From assembly GCA_036785705.1 (NCBI GenBank), contig JAWUZG010000084.1:17249501-17313500 (forward strand): a DNA stretch of 64,000 nt, given 5' to 3'. A program made the position numbers and the translations under genes. Of the stretch, positions 37,201 to 48,905 are shown one piece after another. The notes beneath the pieces were generated by a model. It was not told the origin of the DNA. It searched no databases and saw only the letters and a list, made by a program, of their open reading frames with translations. The first letter of the stretch is position 1; every line of letters begins with the position of its first letter. Source of the stretch: Acanthornis magna. Its lineage: Eukaryota; Chordata; Aves; Passeriformes; Acanthizidae.

Positions 37201-39581
37201 TTACCACTGTCAAATTTTGGCAATAGCAAAATGAATCTAGCTTGGAAAAGCAGCTTTTGCTAACTTATGCGCTACATCCTTATTTTCTTGGGACCTAATG
37301 ATAACTATCCATTGTGAATCATTACAGCTATTTTTCTTTTTTCCTATTGTCGAAGTAAGCCTACTGGATTGGCACAGTTTTTGTGGGCTGCAAAGGTTAG
37401 TAGTGAGATTTGTTGGGGGCCAGAAAAGTGGGGCATTTCTACTTAAAATTCACATCTTGCTTCTGCTTGCGTTGCAATTCTCAGGACTTCATGTGCCGTC
37501 AGATTTATTGTTGGAAATCTGACTCAAACTTGATCTTAATAAAAAACTATTCTAATTACATATGAAAAAAAAATTCTAAAGAGCTCAGCTTGCTTTTTCC
37601 TGCCAGGCAACCCATGAAGCAGCAAATTATTTTGGATGGTGCTGCATGTTCATAACCTAGCATTTATATTTGTCTTACACCTTAAAAAATGGTCATGTGT
37701 AGCCATCCTTGACTTCAGGACCTAAGGAAATTTCTTTTTGTCGTTAGATAAATTCAGGCTGAGATTTTTTGTTTCTCTGAAATCAGATGAAACTTTGCAA
37801 GTGATTCTGGAAGGAATGGAGGAAGAAAGCAGGGTCAGTAGCACTCCTCCTCCACAAGACTGCCGTATAAATCCAGTGTTGAAGGGAGAGAAAGAATTTT
37901 TCTAGTAGGTATGAAATGACATAAAGAAAAATGACATGTGAAATTTAGGTAGCCACTGCAGTTTTAGTAATGGGACCATTAAAGAACACACTACAATTAG
38001 TAACGCTGGTGCACTTAGAAAGTCTTGGGATGCCAGATGGCATTTGTGTCATTTTATGGTAAATGAGTGCCATCTACTCGACAGAAGCAGGCAAGCAAAG
38101 TCTGAGGTAAGAACTCAAATTCTGAAACAGCCTTCATTCCCACTCTTCTCACATACCCCCACCACCATCGTGGCGCTTCATAATGGAGATCCATGGATGT
38201 AAAATTCAGCAATTACCTTTCATGATGGATGGGCTTCTGAGGTTTCATTCTCCATGTAATCCTGGAGCCTGGGCTGTGACAGACTCCATTAGTGTGACTC
38301 TGAGAACATGGATCTTCTTTCTTGCCCAGGAGGTTTTGAAATGGTGAGTTTCACTCTGGTTTTGATCCCTCATCTCAGTAGAGTTGAGACACCCAGCAGA
38401 GACAAAATGCATGTCCAGTGTATATATCCCCAGCCCTGACTTCATACTCTATGCTGGTCTATATGTCCAGCTCCTTCCTTCCTGCCGTCTGCCTGACTGT
38501 GAATGTTTCAAAAAAGGACATAAACAATGCGGTTCAGTCCAAGAGTCTTTGAGGGAAAGATGCAGAACAGAACAGAGCTGCCAGCACTCCCAGGTAAAGG
38601 GAATTTGAAAAACAAACATCAGAAAGTTGCCTACAGTAACGGAACAGGTTACAGCAGCATGGAAAGAGTCCTGAAGTCAGTGTCAGATAGGAGAAATCCC
38701 AGATCTCACTCCCACACACTTGCAGTTACAGTGAGGCACTGAAATGGATGATAGGCAGGGCTTCTGCCTCTAGCATCACAGCTTCCTACTCAGCAGAATA
38801 ACCAGCCCTTTTTTGAATGAAAGTTAAACCAGTTCCCAAAGTTTTGCGGCAGAGCAGAGATTCTGAAGCAAATCTAACCTCCACAAGACTGAGAAACACA
38901 TTTGGGGATGATGTGACTCCAGGGTAGTTTCAGAGCTATGTAGCCCTCATCACATCCAAGAGTACAGAAAAAGAGAGAGCAGAACACGATAGACACCATG
39001 GGAGTAGGAAGGATTCCTAGTGAAGCACAAGGATTCCTGAGCTCCTCATGATATTTCCGTTTCTCTCTTGCTTTGACAGCACTGTAATCAATGACAGACT
39101 ATTCTAGAATTTCTCTCTATAAACCTGAGTCAGGGTGCAGTAAAGGTTTTGAGTTTCTTACAACTGAAACGGTCTGTCCTGTTGTCCTTGGCTGTAATTT
39201 TTTTCTCTCTCTACACGTTCTGCTAGTGCAGCATTTTAGCACTGCAGTTGTATTAACACAGTCTGCAAAGCATTTCAGTACCATTCAGGTTGAGAAGAGC
39301 TATATTAAAGTAAAATATTCTTCGATGAGCAAGTTAAACAGAAAACACTATATTGATTCAATGCTTCACAAGGTCTTACAAGAATTAATTCAGATAGGCT
39401 TGGATGCAAGACTTTGTCGCACTCGGTCTGAAAAGTGGCTGAAGGCTTGTAAACAAATTGCAAAGATTAATGACACTGCAGCTTGCTGGAAGCCTTCTCA
39501 AACACATTTTCTGGGTGCCTTGAAACATTAAGTACTTATGCTAACACTCTGGAAGTTGGGACTTACTGTGGGAGGTCACCC
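37201..39581. other. Unassigned non-coding DNA; includes a 146-codon ORF of unknown worth
   Basis: No gene is recognised. An open frame of 146 codons begins at 39091 on the plus strand and ends at 39531, just before a MIR-like repeat. It shows no signal peptide, domain or known family. A pyrimidine tract ending in TTTGACAG stands before it (39063-39080), resembling a splice acceptor, but such matches are common by chance. I treat it as non-coding. Confidence 0.4.
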
Positions 39582-39690
39582 AATTTTGCAGATGGTAAAC
39601 AGAGAAACCTGGAGAGTCTTTGCAATGCATGAGCCAGGATTTTCGTACAAGTTCAAATCCAGTCTAATACTCTACTTGCAAGGCCACCCC
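39582..39690 (+). mobile_element. MIR-like SINE fragment, plus strand
   Basis: ATTTTGCAGATGGTAAACAG followed by AGAAACCTGG, then GAGCCAGGATTTTCG, GTTCAAATCCAG and CTACTTGCAAGGCCACCC, follow the 3' half of MIR-type CORE-SINEs in order ('attttacagatgaggaaactgagg...gagccaggattcgaaccca...taaccactaggcca'). Divergence is high, as expected of an element older than birds. The middle is partly lost. It lies about 250 bp from the 3' end of the LINE fossil that follows. Confidence 0.6.
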
Positions 39691-39939
39691 ACCCTTTCTG
39701 ACTAATTTTCCCCACATATCTTTGAAGATACCAATACTAAATTGCTTGTATCTCTGTTTGGTTTGAATTAATATATTTCTCAAGCTGTAATGTCAGTTAA
39801 ACCAAAAATCAGTCGTAGTCTCTTTCCATAACGTTTCCATCACTTTCTCTGCTCTTTTGAGTCCCACAATATTTAATATTATTATATTAAGTGCCTCTTA
39901 TAGATTTTGGTTTCCATATCGACATTTAAAAATATTTAG

Positions 39940-42125
39940 AGGAACATGAGAATAGCAGCAGTGGACAGTATCTTCTGTCTAACACTGATCAGAAAACAAT
40001 GCTCATGGAAAGAACATGAAAAGGAGATCTATACCCGCCCATGGTATACAGACCAAAGATTAACTCAGTGTTTAAATACACATTTTATGTTAATAGCTCA
40101 TGGTGTGCCTACACTCTATCAGTTTTTCCAGTCACTTTTTAAACCTTGTAGTAATTTTCTTCTCTTCATTCTATGACTACAAGTTCAACAGTTTCATTAC
40201 ACATTGAGTAAAAAGTTGTTTTCTTTTATTTAATTTTGTTAGGCTATTTCAGTTAGTAATCACAGTCCCTTGTGTCATAAAAGTCAGTGCATAATCATGC
40301 CCTATTTACCTTCTTCAAGTTTTTTTGTGACTTTATATGTTTGACATACCCTCTCAGTCTCTCTTTTTATGAGACTATGTTCTTTTAAGACCAACAGACT
40401 TTTAGACAAGACCATGATCAAAAGTGTTTTGGAAATCAAAACGCACTATGTCAAAAGGATGAGACATGCCCAAAGATCTCAAGCACAGATTACTGTGTTT
40501 TTACAGAAAAGCTTTACTGACTCTGCTTGAGAATGTCACATTTATCCACATCTATTATTTTTATTCTTTATCACAGCTTCGGTTCATTTGTTTGATAAGA
40601 AAATCAGACTTTTTTTGTTTGTAGATTTCACAGCCTGTTTATTCCCCACCCGCACAGACCCGAGGGGTCCTTAAAAAATGGGTGTTCTGCTTGCCACCTG
40701 CTCTTTCTCTGGAATAAACACTAATTTATTCAAGAGTTCACTCAGAGCAGTTAGTAGTTCAGCAGCAACTTTAAGAGCTCTTGGGTTAATACCATCTGTT
40801 TCTTACGGTGTTTGTTATTATACATTTTCTTGATCTGCTCTAAAACCCCTTCTGCTGACACTTCACTTTGAGGCAGTTTTTCAGACTCGTTCCCTGTAAG
40901 TAAAGGCAGAAATGTCTCAAAGCTCCCATGTGGGTAACACTAATATAAGCAGTTCTTTCAGCCATTGTGCTATGGCCACAGCATCCTCCAGTGTTTCTTC
41001 CATGGCTCAGCCATCTGTCATTCCTACAGACTTGGGAAGGATGCTTGGTTTTCATGTGTTTTAGAGAGACTGTACTACCGATTTCCATGCCTTTAGCAGA
41101 TTGCTTCTCAGAATCAGTTTTGATATAGGTTATTATGGTTTTACATTTTGCATATCAGAATTTTTACACATTTTCTGGTTTGCACCTTTGGATACAAATT
41201 CTCCTTTTTGAAGGATATCATTTTACTTATAATTGCCTCTTTACCTCTGTTGTTTAACCCTTTTTTTTTCTTTTTTTCTTATTGTCCTTTAGATTATTTT
41301 TATAGGAATAAACATTTATGCTGAGATGCAATATGGTGCCTTTAAAAGTTCTTGAAGATATTTTACCCTTTTAATTACTCCCCTTCATCCTTTAAAGCAG
41401 TTTCCTGGTTACCACAGTTTCCATTTTGAAGTTAAATTTTACTGTAGTGATTTTTTTCACTTCTATAACATTGCTGAATCTGAATCTGCAGTTACTGTTC
41501 TTCCTTTAGAAGATAGTTGCTTCAAGGTACACTCCCGTGATTTCTAAGAATGTAACTTTTGCATAGTGTTTTACTTTGACACTTAGCTAACATTCATGGG
41601 AAAGGAGAGGTCTCATTGCAGCTGTGTTTTCAGCCCTTATAGATTCTCTTTTCACTTGCACTATTGTGTAGACTACATTCCCCTCCAGATCATGAAGTCA
41701 AGACAAGTCATAATACTCTCTCCATTTAAACATGAAATTTTAATGTGAAGAATTTCTGTGGTGCAAATTTAGAGATTCTATTTTTTTGTGTTAATTTATA
41801 TTAACCACATGCACCGACAATGAAGATTTTCTGTCCCTGTGCTTTCCTCAGCATAAAGCAATGGTCTCTAATTTGCTCTTTGATTTTCTAGAGTTCCACT
41901 ATTTATTACCCTTCCACAAAGTACCTGAAATTTATGTCCTGCCAACTGTCTCACTCATAGCTTTAGGTTTTCCCCTTAACTCCACTGTTACTTCTCCCAC
42001 TGCTGCTGTTATCCACATGAACATTCACCAACAGCTCCAGAAAAACATTCTCTAGGTAATTGTCCAGATGGCTCATGAAATTTGCCACTTCTGCACCTGG
42101 CAGAGAAGTCATCATGCATAATATA
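39940..42125 (-). mobile_element. Fossil CR1/L3-type LINE (ORF1 esterase, RT and 3' tail remnants)
   Basis: Read on the minus strand, this is a decayed non-LTR retrotransposon. At 42120-41995 the translation gives SLPGAEVANF...LDNYLENV...VNVHVD, the remains of the CR1 ORF1 esterase block (CLPGARV...VVHVGTND in family members). At 41242-41192 it gives KEAIISKMISFKKENLY, the linker before the reverse transcriptase. At 40852-40823 it gives EGVLEQIKKM and at about 40690-40673 RTPIF, the start of the RT domain (V...TPIFKKG). At 40452-40408, DIVRFDFQNTFDHGL corresponds to the catalytic RT motif A region (DIVYLDFSKAFDTV). The 3' end at about 40225-39940 matches the widespread amniote CR1-like tail (CAGTGTTAGACAGAAGATAC, then ATTCTCATGTTCCT). 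Stop codons and frame changes are many, and the stretch that should hold the endonuclease is shortened and unreadable. This is an inactive copy of an old family. The exact subfamily (CR1 or L3) is inferred. Confidence 0.85.
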
Positions 42126-43007
42126 CTTACCTGGAGGGGGTTTTTTTATAAAATATATAGTTTTTAAAATAAATAAATTAGGAAATATAACTTTTTTTTG
42201 CTAAATCCTCTTGTTACAGAGAGTGTTCGTAAGTGGCTCCCTAAGAAGCACGAAACAGAGAGTATTGACTCAAGAACCCTAGCATGACCATTTACAAAGC
42301 TACTTAATTGTCTTTATACAAATGCTTCTTCAAAGTTCTTATTTGCCATATGTTTATAACAGTTAACAATTGGTGACCTGTGAATATGTGATCACTTTAT
42401 ACCAATCTGGTGTGCCATTGGTTTCTTTGCATTAGATTAGATTTCTGTGTGTCCATTGTCTTGCCTTTCACCTGATAGCCACATTGCAGGTCTTTGGGAC
42501 AGAATAAGAAGGCTTTCTTTTTATTCTGTAATTCCTGAGTTACTATTAAAGTACCGTCATTATCCAGAGTTACCAATTCTACATAGGCTGCACCTCCATC
42601 CTGCCTGCCTGTGCCAGATGGATGGCCCTCTTTACAACACAATCAGCACATTCCTGGTCAGAGAGTTGAGTCAGTAGGGAGTTCCTGCTGTCGACACAGA
42701 GTCCCTGTAGTAAGCAGGGAGTGTTGTGATTTTACAGACATATACACAAACACACATGCCCCTTGCAAGAGTGAACTTACAGTGTGACAAATGACAGAAC
42801 AATATTCATACACAGAAGTACTGAACTTCCATGATGCAATGCCAAGCCTCCAGTAGGGACTGCTATAAAAGTTAGTGCAAAGCAGTCAGAGGCAGTGTAG
42901 TCAATAAAAGACTTACATTGCTATGTGCTATGCAGCCTTAGAATAATAAATTCAAGCACCTTCCAGATCTAACATTTACATAGATCTTCATATTCATTCA
43001 ATGTTAC
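42126..43007. other. Unassigned DNA upstream of the LINE fossil
   Basis: The minus strand at 42642-42397 holds an 81-codon open frame, lying just where more ORF1 of the LINE would be expected. I could not match it to CR1 ORF1 with confidence. It may be the LINE's 5' part, a different old element or chance. The rest shows only A/T-rich sequence (42,140-42,200). Confidence 0.4.
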
Positions 43008-43054
43008 AATGATGATCATCATCATCATTATTATTATTATTATTATTGTTATTA
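43008..43054 (+). repeat. (ATC)n/(ATT)n microsatellite
   Basis: GATGATCATCATCATC passes into seven or so ATT units with one TTG interruption. ATT-rich arrays often grow from the tail of ancient amniote SINEs; the sequence just upstream (42,960-43,005) is vaguely SINE-like but too decayed to call. Confidence 0.95.
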
Positions 43055-44794
43055 AGTCTAATGGTTTTCTGTACAGTACCTTAGTTTTTTTTTAGGAAGT
43101 TGAATGTATCATTTAACAAGTGACTTAGAACTTACCCCAGGAAAAATCTCAGTTGTTGCATTGGCATTGACAGATCTTCTGAGTGGGATGATAACAACCA
43201 GAGGCAAATGCTGTCATAAACAGTGATTTTACAGAGCTTATAGAAACTCACAAACCATTTAATCAGACCTGTGGCATTAGTAAAGCCTCTTTCACCAGAA
43301 GGAAAAAAATGTACCTGTTCTCATGCATTTGAAGACTAAAACACAAAGTTCCAGTCTAAGATCCTTTATACTTTCATTCTTCTGATTTCTTGCATCTAGC
43401 TCTATGCAGTCTTGTCTCGTGTATTCCTTAGTCCATCATTGTCTGTATCTGCAGTCCTTGTATGCATACAGCATCTGAGCAGCCCCATTGCTTCCTTTTT
43501 TGCTACTTTTTCTATCGCAGAAGATTGAAATTCCCTTTTGCTGTGAGTCACTTGCTGTGAGAAAAGAGAATTTTCAGACTTGACTACAGCCTTGCTCCCT
43601 CCTATGGCATACACCCACATAAAAGATTAAGGAGGATGACTCATGTCTGGGTAAGTTTATTGCTTTACAGAAATCTATTAATTCTCTTGGAAAAGGTATT
43701 GGAAAAGTGGTTGGAAACTCAATTTTAATGAAAGATGGTTCATACCATTCCAGAAAGAAAAGGACTGCATGGTGACCCAGAATGCTCTGGAAATCATTTC
43801 CTATAAGTTGTCAAAAAAGACTGTACTTTCAGTCTATGTAAAGCCCCTCTTCCATTTTCTCCTAGTGTACCTTTTGGAGTACATACAGTAAGTACATGCA
43901 GATGAAGGCATTAGAGATGTTTCTGGATCTTTGTTGTGTACTTCAAAGGTACAGCTGTAGAATTTACAGACAAAAACAGGCCAGGGTACAATAATGGAGA
44001 GGATAATATTGTAAACATATAGGGTCTGGGTCATTCCTTCATTTGTCTTCAGCTTGATGGAAGAAGGTCTACAATAAGTGAAGGATGGTCCTGCTGTAAT
44101 GAAGCTGTCAGCAGTAACGAAAGTCGTTTGTGCATGGCCTACCACACTAAATTACTACTGACTGCCCTAGGCACAGCTCTCATCAATCCAAACACACCTG
44201 CTGCTTAGGGCTATGTGGACCATGGGGGAAGGTATCATTATTCTCTCAGGGATGCCTCTGCTGGTTCTTCATCATCTCCCATCCCTCCTCTACATAAGTT
44301 ATCATTGATCAAGTCCTGTTATTTCTTCAGGTATAGAGCCATGGTACATACAGTAACACCATTACTCTTCTCTGCAATTCACAGACACCTCTAAATTATT
44401 TCTTGCCCTTCCAAATGAGTTATCGTCCAGCATCTAAGCATCTAAGCTCATCTTTTTTTCCACTTGTGCCCTGAATATCAATCCAGAAAATAAAAAGCAA
44501 TACTCCACTTATATTTGTACTTCCTAGAATTAAGTCAGTTACTCTGTTTTCTCTAAAACAGAACATTGGACCACTTCTAATTAGGTCTCTTTAGCTGTGG
44601 TTCATGTAAAAATTTTCTGTAGAGGGGGCCCTGAACAAAAAAAATATCTGCATGTTACCAGCCCAAATGCATGGGCAACCTTCCATGTCAAAAAGTAAGA
44701 CAGGTCATGTGGGTATCAGAAAAATAAATTTCATCAACTTATCCCTTGGCTATAAATGCCAGGAAAAATCATTGACAGAGAGAGGCATTTCTTC

Positions 44795-44820
44795 AAAATT
44801 AATTCTGTGGAATTAATTTT
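44795..44820. repeat. Perfect 11-bp inverted repeat, 4-nt loop
   Basis: AAAATTAATTC (44795-44805), loop TGTG, then the exact complement GAATTAATTTT (44810-44820). Each arm holds an ATTA/TAAT core (TTAATT), so the element offers two mirrored homeodomain-type sites about 15 bp apart. Flanks do not extend the stem. Confidence 0.92.
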
Positions 44821-45349
44821 TCTGCACAGGAGAGAAGGATGGTATTTTGTTTACATAATCAGCGCTCTCTAATTATATTCTTTCTGATGAACTCATCACA
44901 CCTTGACATTTATTTTACATCACTTGTACTGTATCAGTCTCAAAATTAAACCAAGACTGAAGTGTTTACCCCTGAATCTGTCTCTCATGGATTTGCCTGG
45001 TCCCAGGATTATTTCTTCTTTAAAGCTATAAATGGTATAAATTCTGTTGCACAGCATAGTGAGAAGATTCACATTTCTAGTGTTTGCTAAGTAAACTTAT
45101 GCACAGTACGGTTGGAACATCAGCTATCATTTTAACCCTGTATATAAAGACTGACCACTCCATATCATCTCCAGACTATCTATCCCATAACCTGTGCTCC
45201 CATCCTCAGGTTCTATACAGGTGCTACATTCTGACTGTGAGCCATACAAGGTTCTGCATTAAAACAATAGCAAATGGTTGCTATGTCTGTGAAATCTCCC
45301 TTTCTTACTTATATATTTTCCATACCTTTCTATGCATTTGTTCAGAGCT

Positions 45350-45392
45350 GCATTCAATGCCTAACCCCCATTTTTCAAAAGTTAGGCACATC
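45350..45392. repeat. Fragment of ancient 'TTAGGCACCTAA'-type amniote repeat with hairpin
   Basis: TGCCTAAC (45358-45365) and GTTAGGCA (45381-45388) form a perfect 8-bp stem around CCCCATTTTTCAAAA. The stem words and the loop (CCATTTTTCAAAAGT) recall a family seen in many amniotes with 'cccatttttcaaaagtgacttaggca'. Short, so moderate confidence. Confidence 0.5.
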
Positions 45393-46524
45393 AGTGTAAG
45401 TTTCACAGCAAAGTTGCACTTTCTGGTTCTGATGCAAACCTGAACATTCCATAAGACATCCTGAAAAGCTGCCCTTTAACAGGAATCAGAACAGATCAGA
45501 ATAGCAGTGAGGTAATTTTGATTGCTCATCTTAAAACCAGTGATAAGTCAATGTCTTGAGATACTGGGCAGAGCATGGAGTACCCAGATCTATTTTAAAT
45601 AAAAACCACGTCTTATATCTGTATCTTATTTGTATATGTAAAATAAGCACTGTCTTCCATACAAAAGTGATTCACCCTCAACATTCCATTTTGTGTGATG
45701 GCAACGTAGTTTTGCAATATCCATCGCTTCTGTCTCACTGCATTGTTGGTTCCATATCACTAAAATGACTTTGTTACCTATATCGAATGTGCTTTTAGAG
45801 TCCAGCACTAAAAGTTATTAGCATCCAAAAAAAACTAACACTTTTCATTCGCAAATGTAAACCTGGCTCTATCTTAAAAAGCAATTAAATTAATATATCA
45901 GGGAGAAATATAGGAAACTGCCAGGTTAATAATTTGGAATACTGGGATGAAAATGTGTCTGAAAAATGTGTTTGGTTACTTACAAGAAGAAGTGAGTCTT
46001 TTTTCTATTAGCATTTTTAACTATTTAGCCTTCAGATTTATATTCAGGTAAAAGTCATTAGACACAACATCTATATATAACGTTCAGTTATGAACCAGGT
46101 TGGATGCTGAAATGGCATAAGAAGAAAGTGGGAAAAGAAAGTGTGTATGTATTAATATGTTCATCAAAATTAAATAAATTTGTGCACAATTTTAAGAATG
46201 TTATCAAAGTTTCAAGGGTAAAAATTGACAATTAGGAAATGACAGGACTGAGGGAGTTCCTGCAAAGTTAATTTAGCCTCTGGTATGTATGTATCATGAT
46301 ACATGTCATAGTTTCATGATCCCTTTCTTTTATTTACAAAGAACTGTTATTTCAAACAGTGCTCAGCATTCACAGGGTGTACTTGATGAACAACTCTTTA
46401 ATATTTGATTTTCTTCTTATTGTTCGGTGTGTGCTCTTAGTTTTTATTTACTGCATTACATTCAAACCCTGTTCTGAATACACAACTGCTCATTTCCTTG
46501 GACTGTTCTGTGGTGCTGATGACC

Positions 46525-46645
46525 AATATCTAAGTGCTTTGCAAACATTAATGAATTTATCTTCTCAAACCCAGGTGAGGTGAAGGCTGTCATTATCCTC
46601 TTATTGTAGACCTAAAACTGAGCCACAGAGGAGTTCAAGTCAAAT
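46525..46645 (+). mobile_element. MIR SINE fragment, plus strand
   Basis: CTAAGTGCTTTGCAAACATT, then AATGAATTTATCTTCTCAAA, CCAGGTGAGGTGAAGGC, CATTATCCTCTTATTGTAGA and CCTAAAACTGAGCCACAGAG follow the MIR consensus block by block ('taagcgctttacaaacattaactcatttaatcctcacaacaaccc..tgaggtaggt..tattatcccc.ttttacagatgaggaaactgaggcacagag'). This is the best preserved MIR in the window. Its age predates birds. The 3' third of the element is not recognisable. Confidence 0.82.
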
Positions 46646-48540
46646 ACAGCCACTAACACCAAGTACACTATCTGAGATATGTAGCACCTAAGTTTTCAGA
46701 GCATTTAGCAGTCAATCTGATTTTGTATGCTGAGAGCACATCCTTGATTGACTGCAGCTATAGTTGTGAGGATTTTACTCTCCTGCCAATCAGGAAAAAG
46801 AGTCTCATGCTGGGCACCCTGGGAACAAGGCACAAACTGTTAATGACCCCATCTGAAAACTCCTCTTGGATTTTAAGTCACTTGCTAAGCAGCACATCAG
46901 AATTCATCAGAAAAGATGAGGATAAAACCTAATTCTTGAGTTCAGCATATGCCTGTTTTAACTGTGAGATTTTATCTTCTTAAAATTCCTGCCTCAAAAA
47001 TAAAAATGCACAACAAAAGAAGGAAAATCCCATGCAAGTTACTGGCACTACACAATAGGGATTTCACATACTTTATTCTTTTAAAAAGTTGATGTTTTAT
47101 CTTAAGTTATAGTTTAAATGGCAGACATCTGGAAGTCAATTTAAGACAAGCCCAGTCAAGTCTTTTGACCTGATGTAGTCTAATTAGAAAATCATTGTTG
47201 TGGAGGGAAAGACAGGTGTATCATCCCCGACAACAGAAGCTGACTGGAGTCACTTATCTCATGAGCAGTTACAGATGTGTTTAGTTTTCTGTCCCTTTTG
47301 CATCTGTGACCTCAGAAAGACATCCTTGTCTCATGTAACAGATGGAAATGTGCAAAGAGTCTTTGCCCTGTAACATCACCACTTTTATCATTGAATCAAA
47401 GAGTAATTGAGGTGAGAAGGGTTATCAGCCTTTGCCATTTTAAAGAATGTCCTTAACTAGTAGCAATTTAGAACCCTGGTACTACTAATTCCTGATTCGA
47501 TTCAGGACACATTCTCTGGCCTGCTCATTACCAAATGAATGAGCAATATTTACTCATTTACTCATTAATTCATCATCTATCTAAATACCTTAAGTGTCTA
47601 GATTACCCATCTAAAGACAGGCCCACATAAAGAACCTGCACCTACAGCTTTATTGCCCAACACAGAGCACTGGTAAAACTCCAGAGTCAGTGGAAATTAT
47701 CAATAAATAATATGGATAGCTTTTCTAAGGCTCATGGTAATGGTAAGTATGGTTTAATAAAAAATATGACATAAAACTAGAGCAAGTCTCAGTACAGCTT
47801 CCAGGTGACAGAGTGTTTCAATGCTACTAATACAAGTCTAACCAAGAACAGCCATCTGAAAAAAGCAGCCTCATAGAACATTTTCCAAATGACTATTTTA
47901 ATGGCATTTAGTAAATTAAAAAGAAAGGGCAGCATACTTAGTTTTGGAAGGAAAGATACAAGCAATTTCTAACACTATATTGATTGCAAGTCTTTATGCC
48001 AGTACAAGGAGTAGTCAGAGTGAGCATCTGAATTATTATAAACAATATACAAGATAAATTGATCTATTTCATTATTTATCTTGATCATAATAATAGTGGT
48101 TAGTAATTCTGGCTGAAGAATAGAATACAGTAAGCTTTGTGAACACACACTGAAAAAGCTAAGAGGTAGGGTAGCCTAATGAAATTGAGCAGAGACTGAA
48201 TGATCCTGCCAATAAAATTATCCAAGTTGTCAACCATAGTTTTAAACCTGGGTTTTCTTTTAATTTTTTCTCTTGCTCTTTCTTCTCCAATTTTGCCATA
48301 CTCCATCTACTCTTGCTTTCTTTTCATGCTAAAATACTGCATATTTAGAAAACACCCAAATACTTCTGAGAAAGCTCCTGTTACTTCAGTGATAAGGTAG
48401 TTTCTAGCCTGAGATGGTTGCACAAATGAGTATACAGGTATTTAATGGTCATCCTACAGAATCAAAGAGTTCTTTATGGACCAGAATGATTTTCTGTACC
48501 TCCTATAGCCACTGGATGCATATGCTCAGGGAACACAGGT
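46646..48540. other. Unassigned DNA; possible CR1 3'-end scrap at 47.39 kb
   Basis: No gene is recognised. At 47387-47435, CATTGAATCAAAGAGTAATT followed by GAGGTGAGAAGGG is reminiscent of the reverse complement of a CR1 3' end ('aatcatagaatcattgaggttggaaggga'), which would make it a minus-strand insertion. It is too short and diverged to call firmly. Confidence 0.35.
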
Positions 48541-48905
48541 ATTGCAGTGCTCTGAGTTTCTTTATTTTGCCCCATGCTTTTTTTTTTTACTCCTTTTAAC
48601 CTCTTCCTTTCTCTGTAGTGTATTTGTTTCCCCTAAATATTTTCTCTAAAATTTCATTGATTTTCCAGTCTTTCCATTTATTCTTCTTACTTTTCCAGGT
48701 CCTTTCTCACCTTCATATTTTATCTTTTCTTTCTTTCTGTTCTATGTCTTCTTTTAAACCTTTTTTCACTCTGTACTCAGTTCTAGCCTCATGTAAGTTC
48801 AGCCTCTCAAGTCCCCATTCCCATCTCTCTGTCAGAATAACTTTCCTTGTAGATATATTCCATTCTTTCTCTTGTAATTTTTCCTGTCTTTCTTCTCTGT
48901 GACCC
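48541..48905 (+). repeat. Pyrimidine-rich low-complexity tract
   Basis: Roughly 350 bases in which T and C strongly dominate the plus strand, including an uninterrupted run of T near 48,579-48,589 and many TTTCTTTC, TTCCTTT and TCTTTTC words. The 94-codon Phe/Ser/Leu-rich ORF at 48618-48902 is explained by this bias. It is not a clean microsatellite; it could be an old decayed (TTCC/TTTC)n array or the antisense of a purine-rich element. Confidence 0.7.

Larger units (their letters stand above)
43055..46524. other. Unassigned non-coding DNA with two inverted repeats
   Basis: No gene is recognised. Two perfect inverted repeats, at 44795-44820 and 45358-45388, are listed separately. The longest ORF (45084-45443, 119 codons, Ser/Cys/Tyr-rich) has no domain I know. 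Confidence 0.45.

Noticed and set aside
39091..39531. 146-codon plus-strand ORF preceded by a splice-acceptor-like TTTGACAG
   Set aside because: Sequence resembles no protein family I know; acceptor-like motifs are frequent; the ORF stops next to a MIR fragment, consistent with non-coding DNA.
43008..43054. CRISPR-like array
   Set aside because: It is a plain trinucleotide microsatellite with no spacers. No array of equal repeats with unique spacers exists anywhere in the window.
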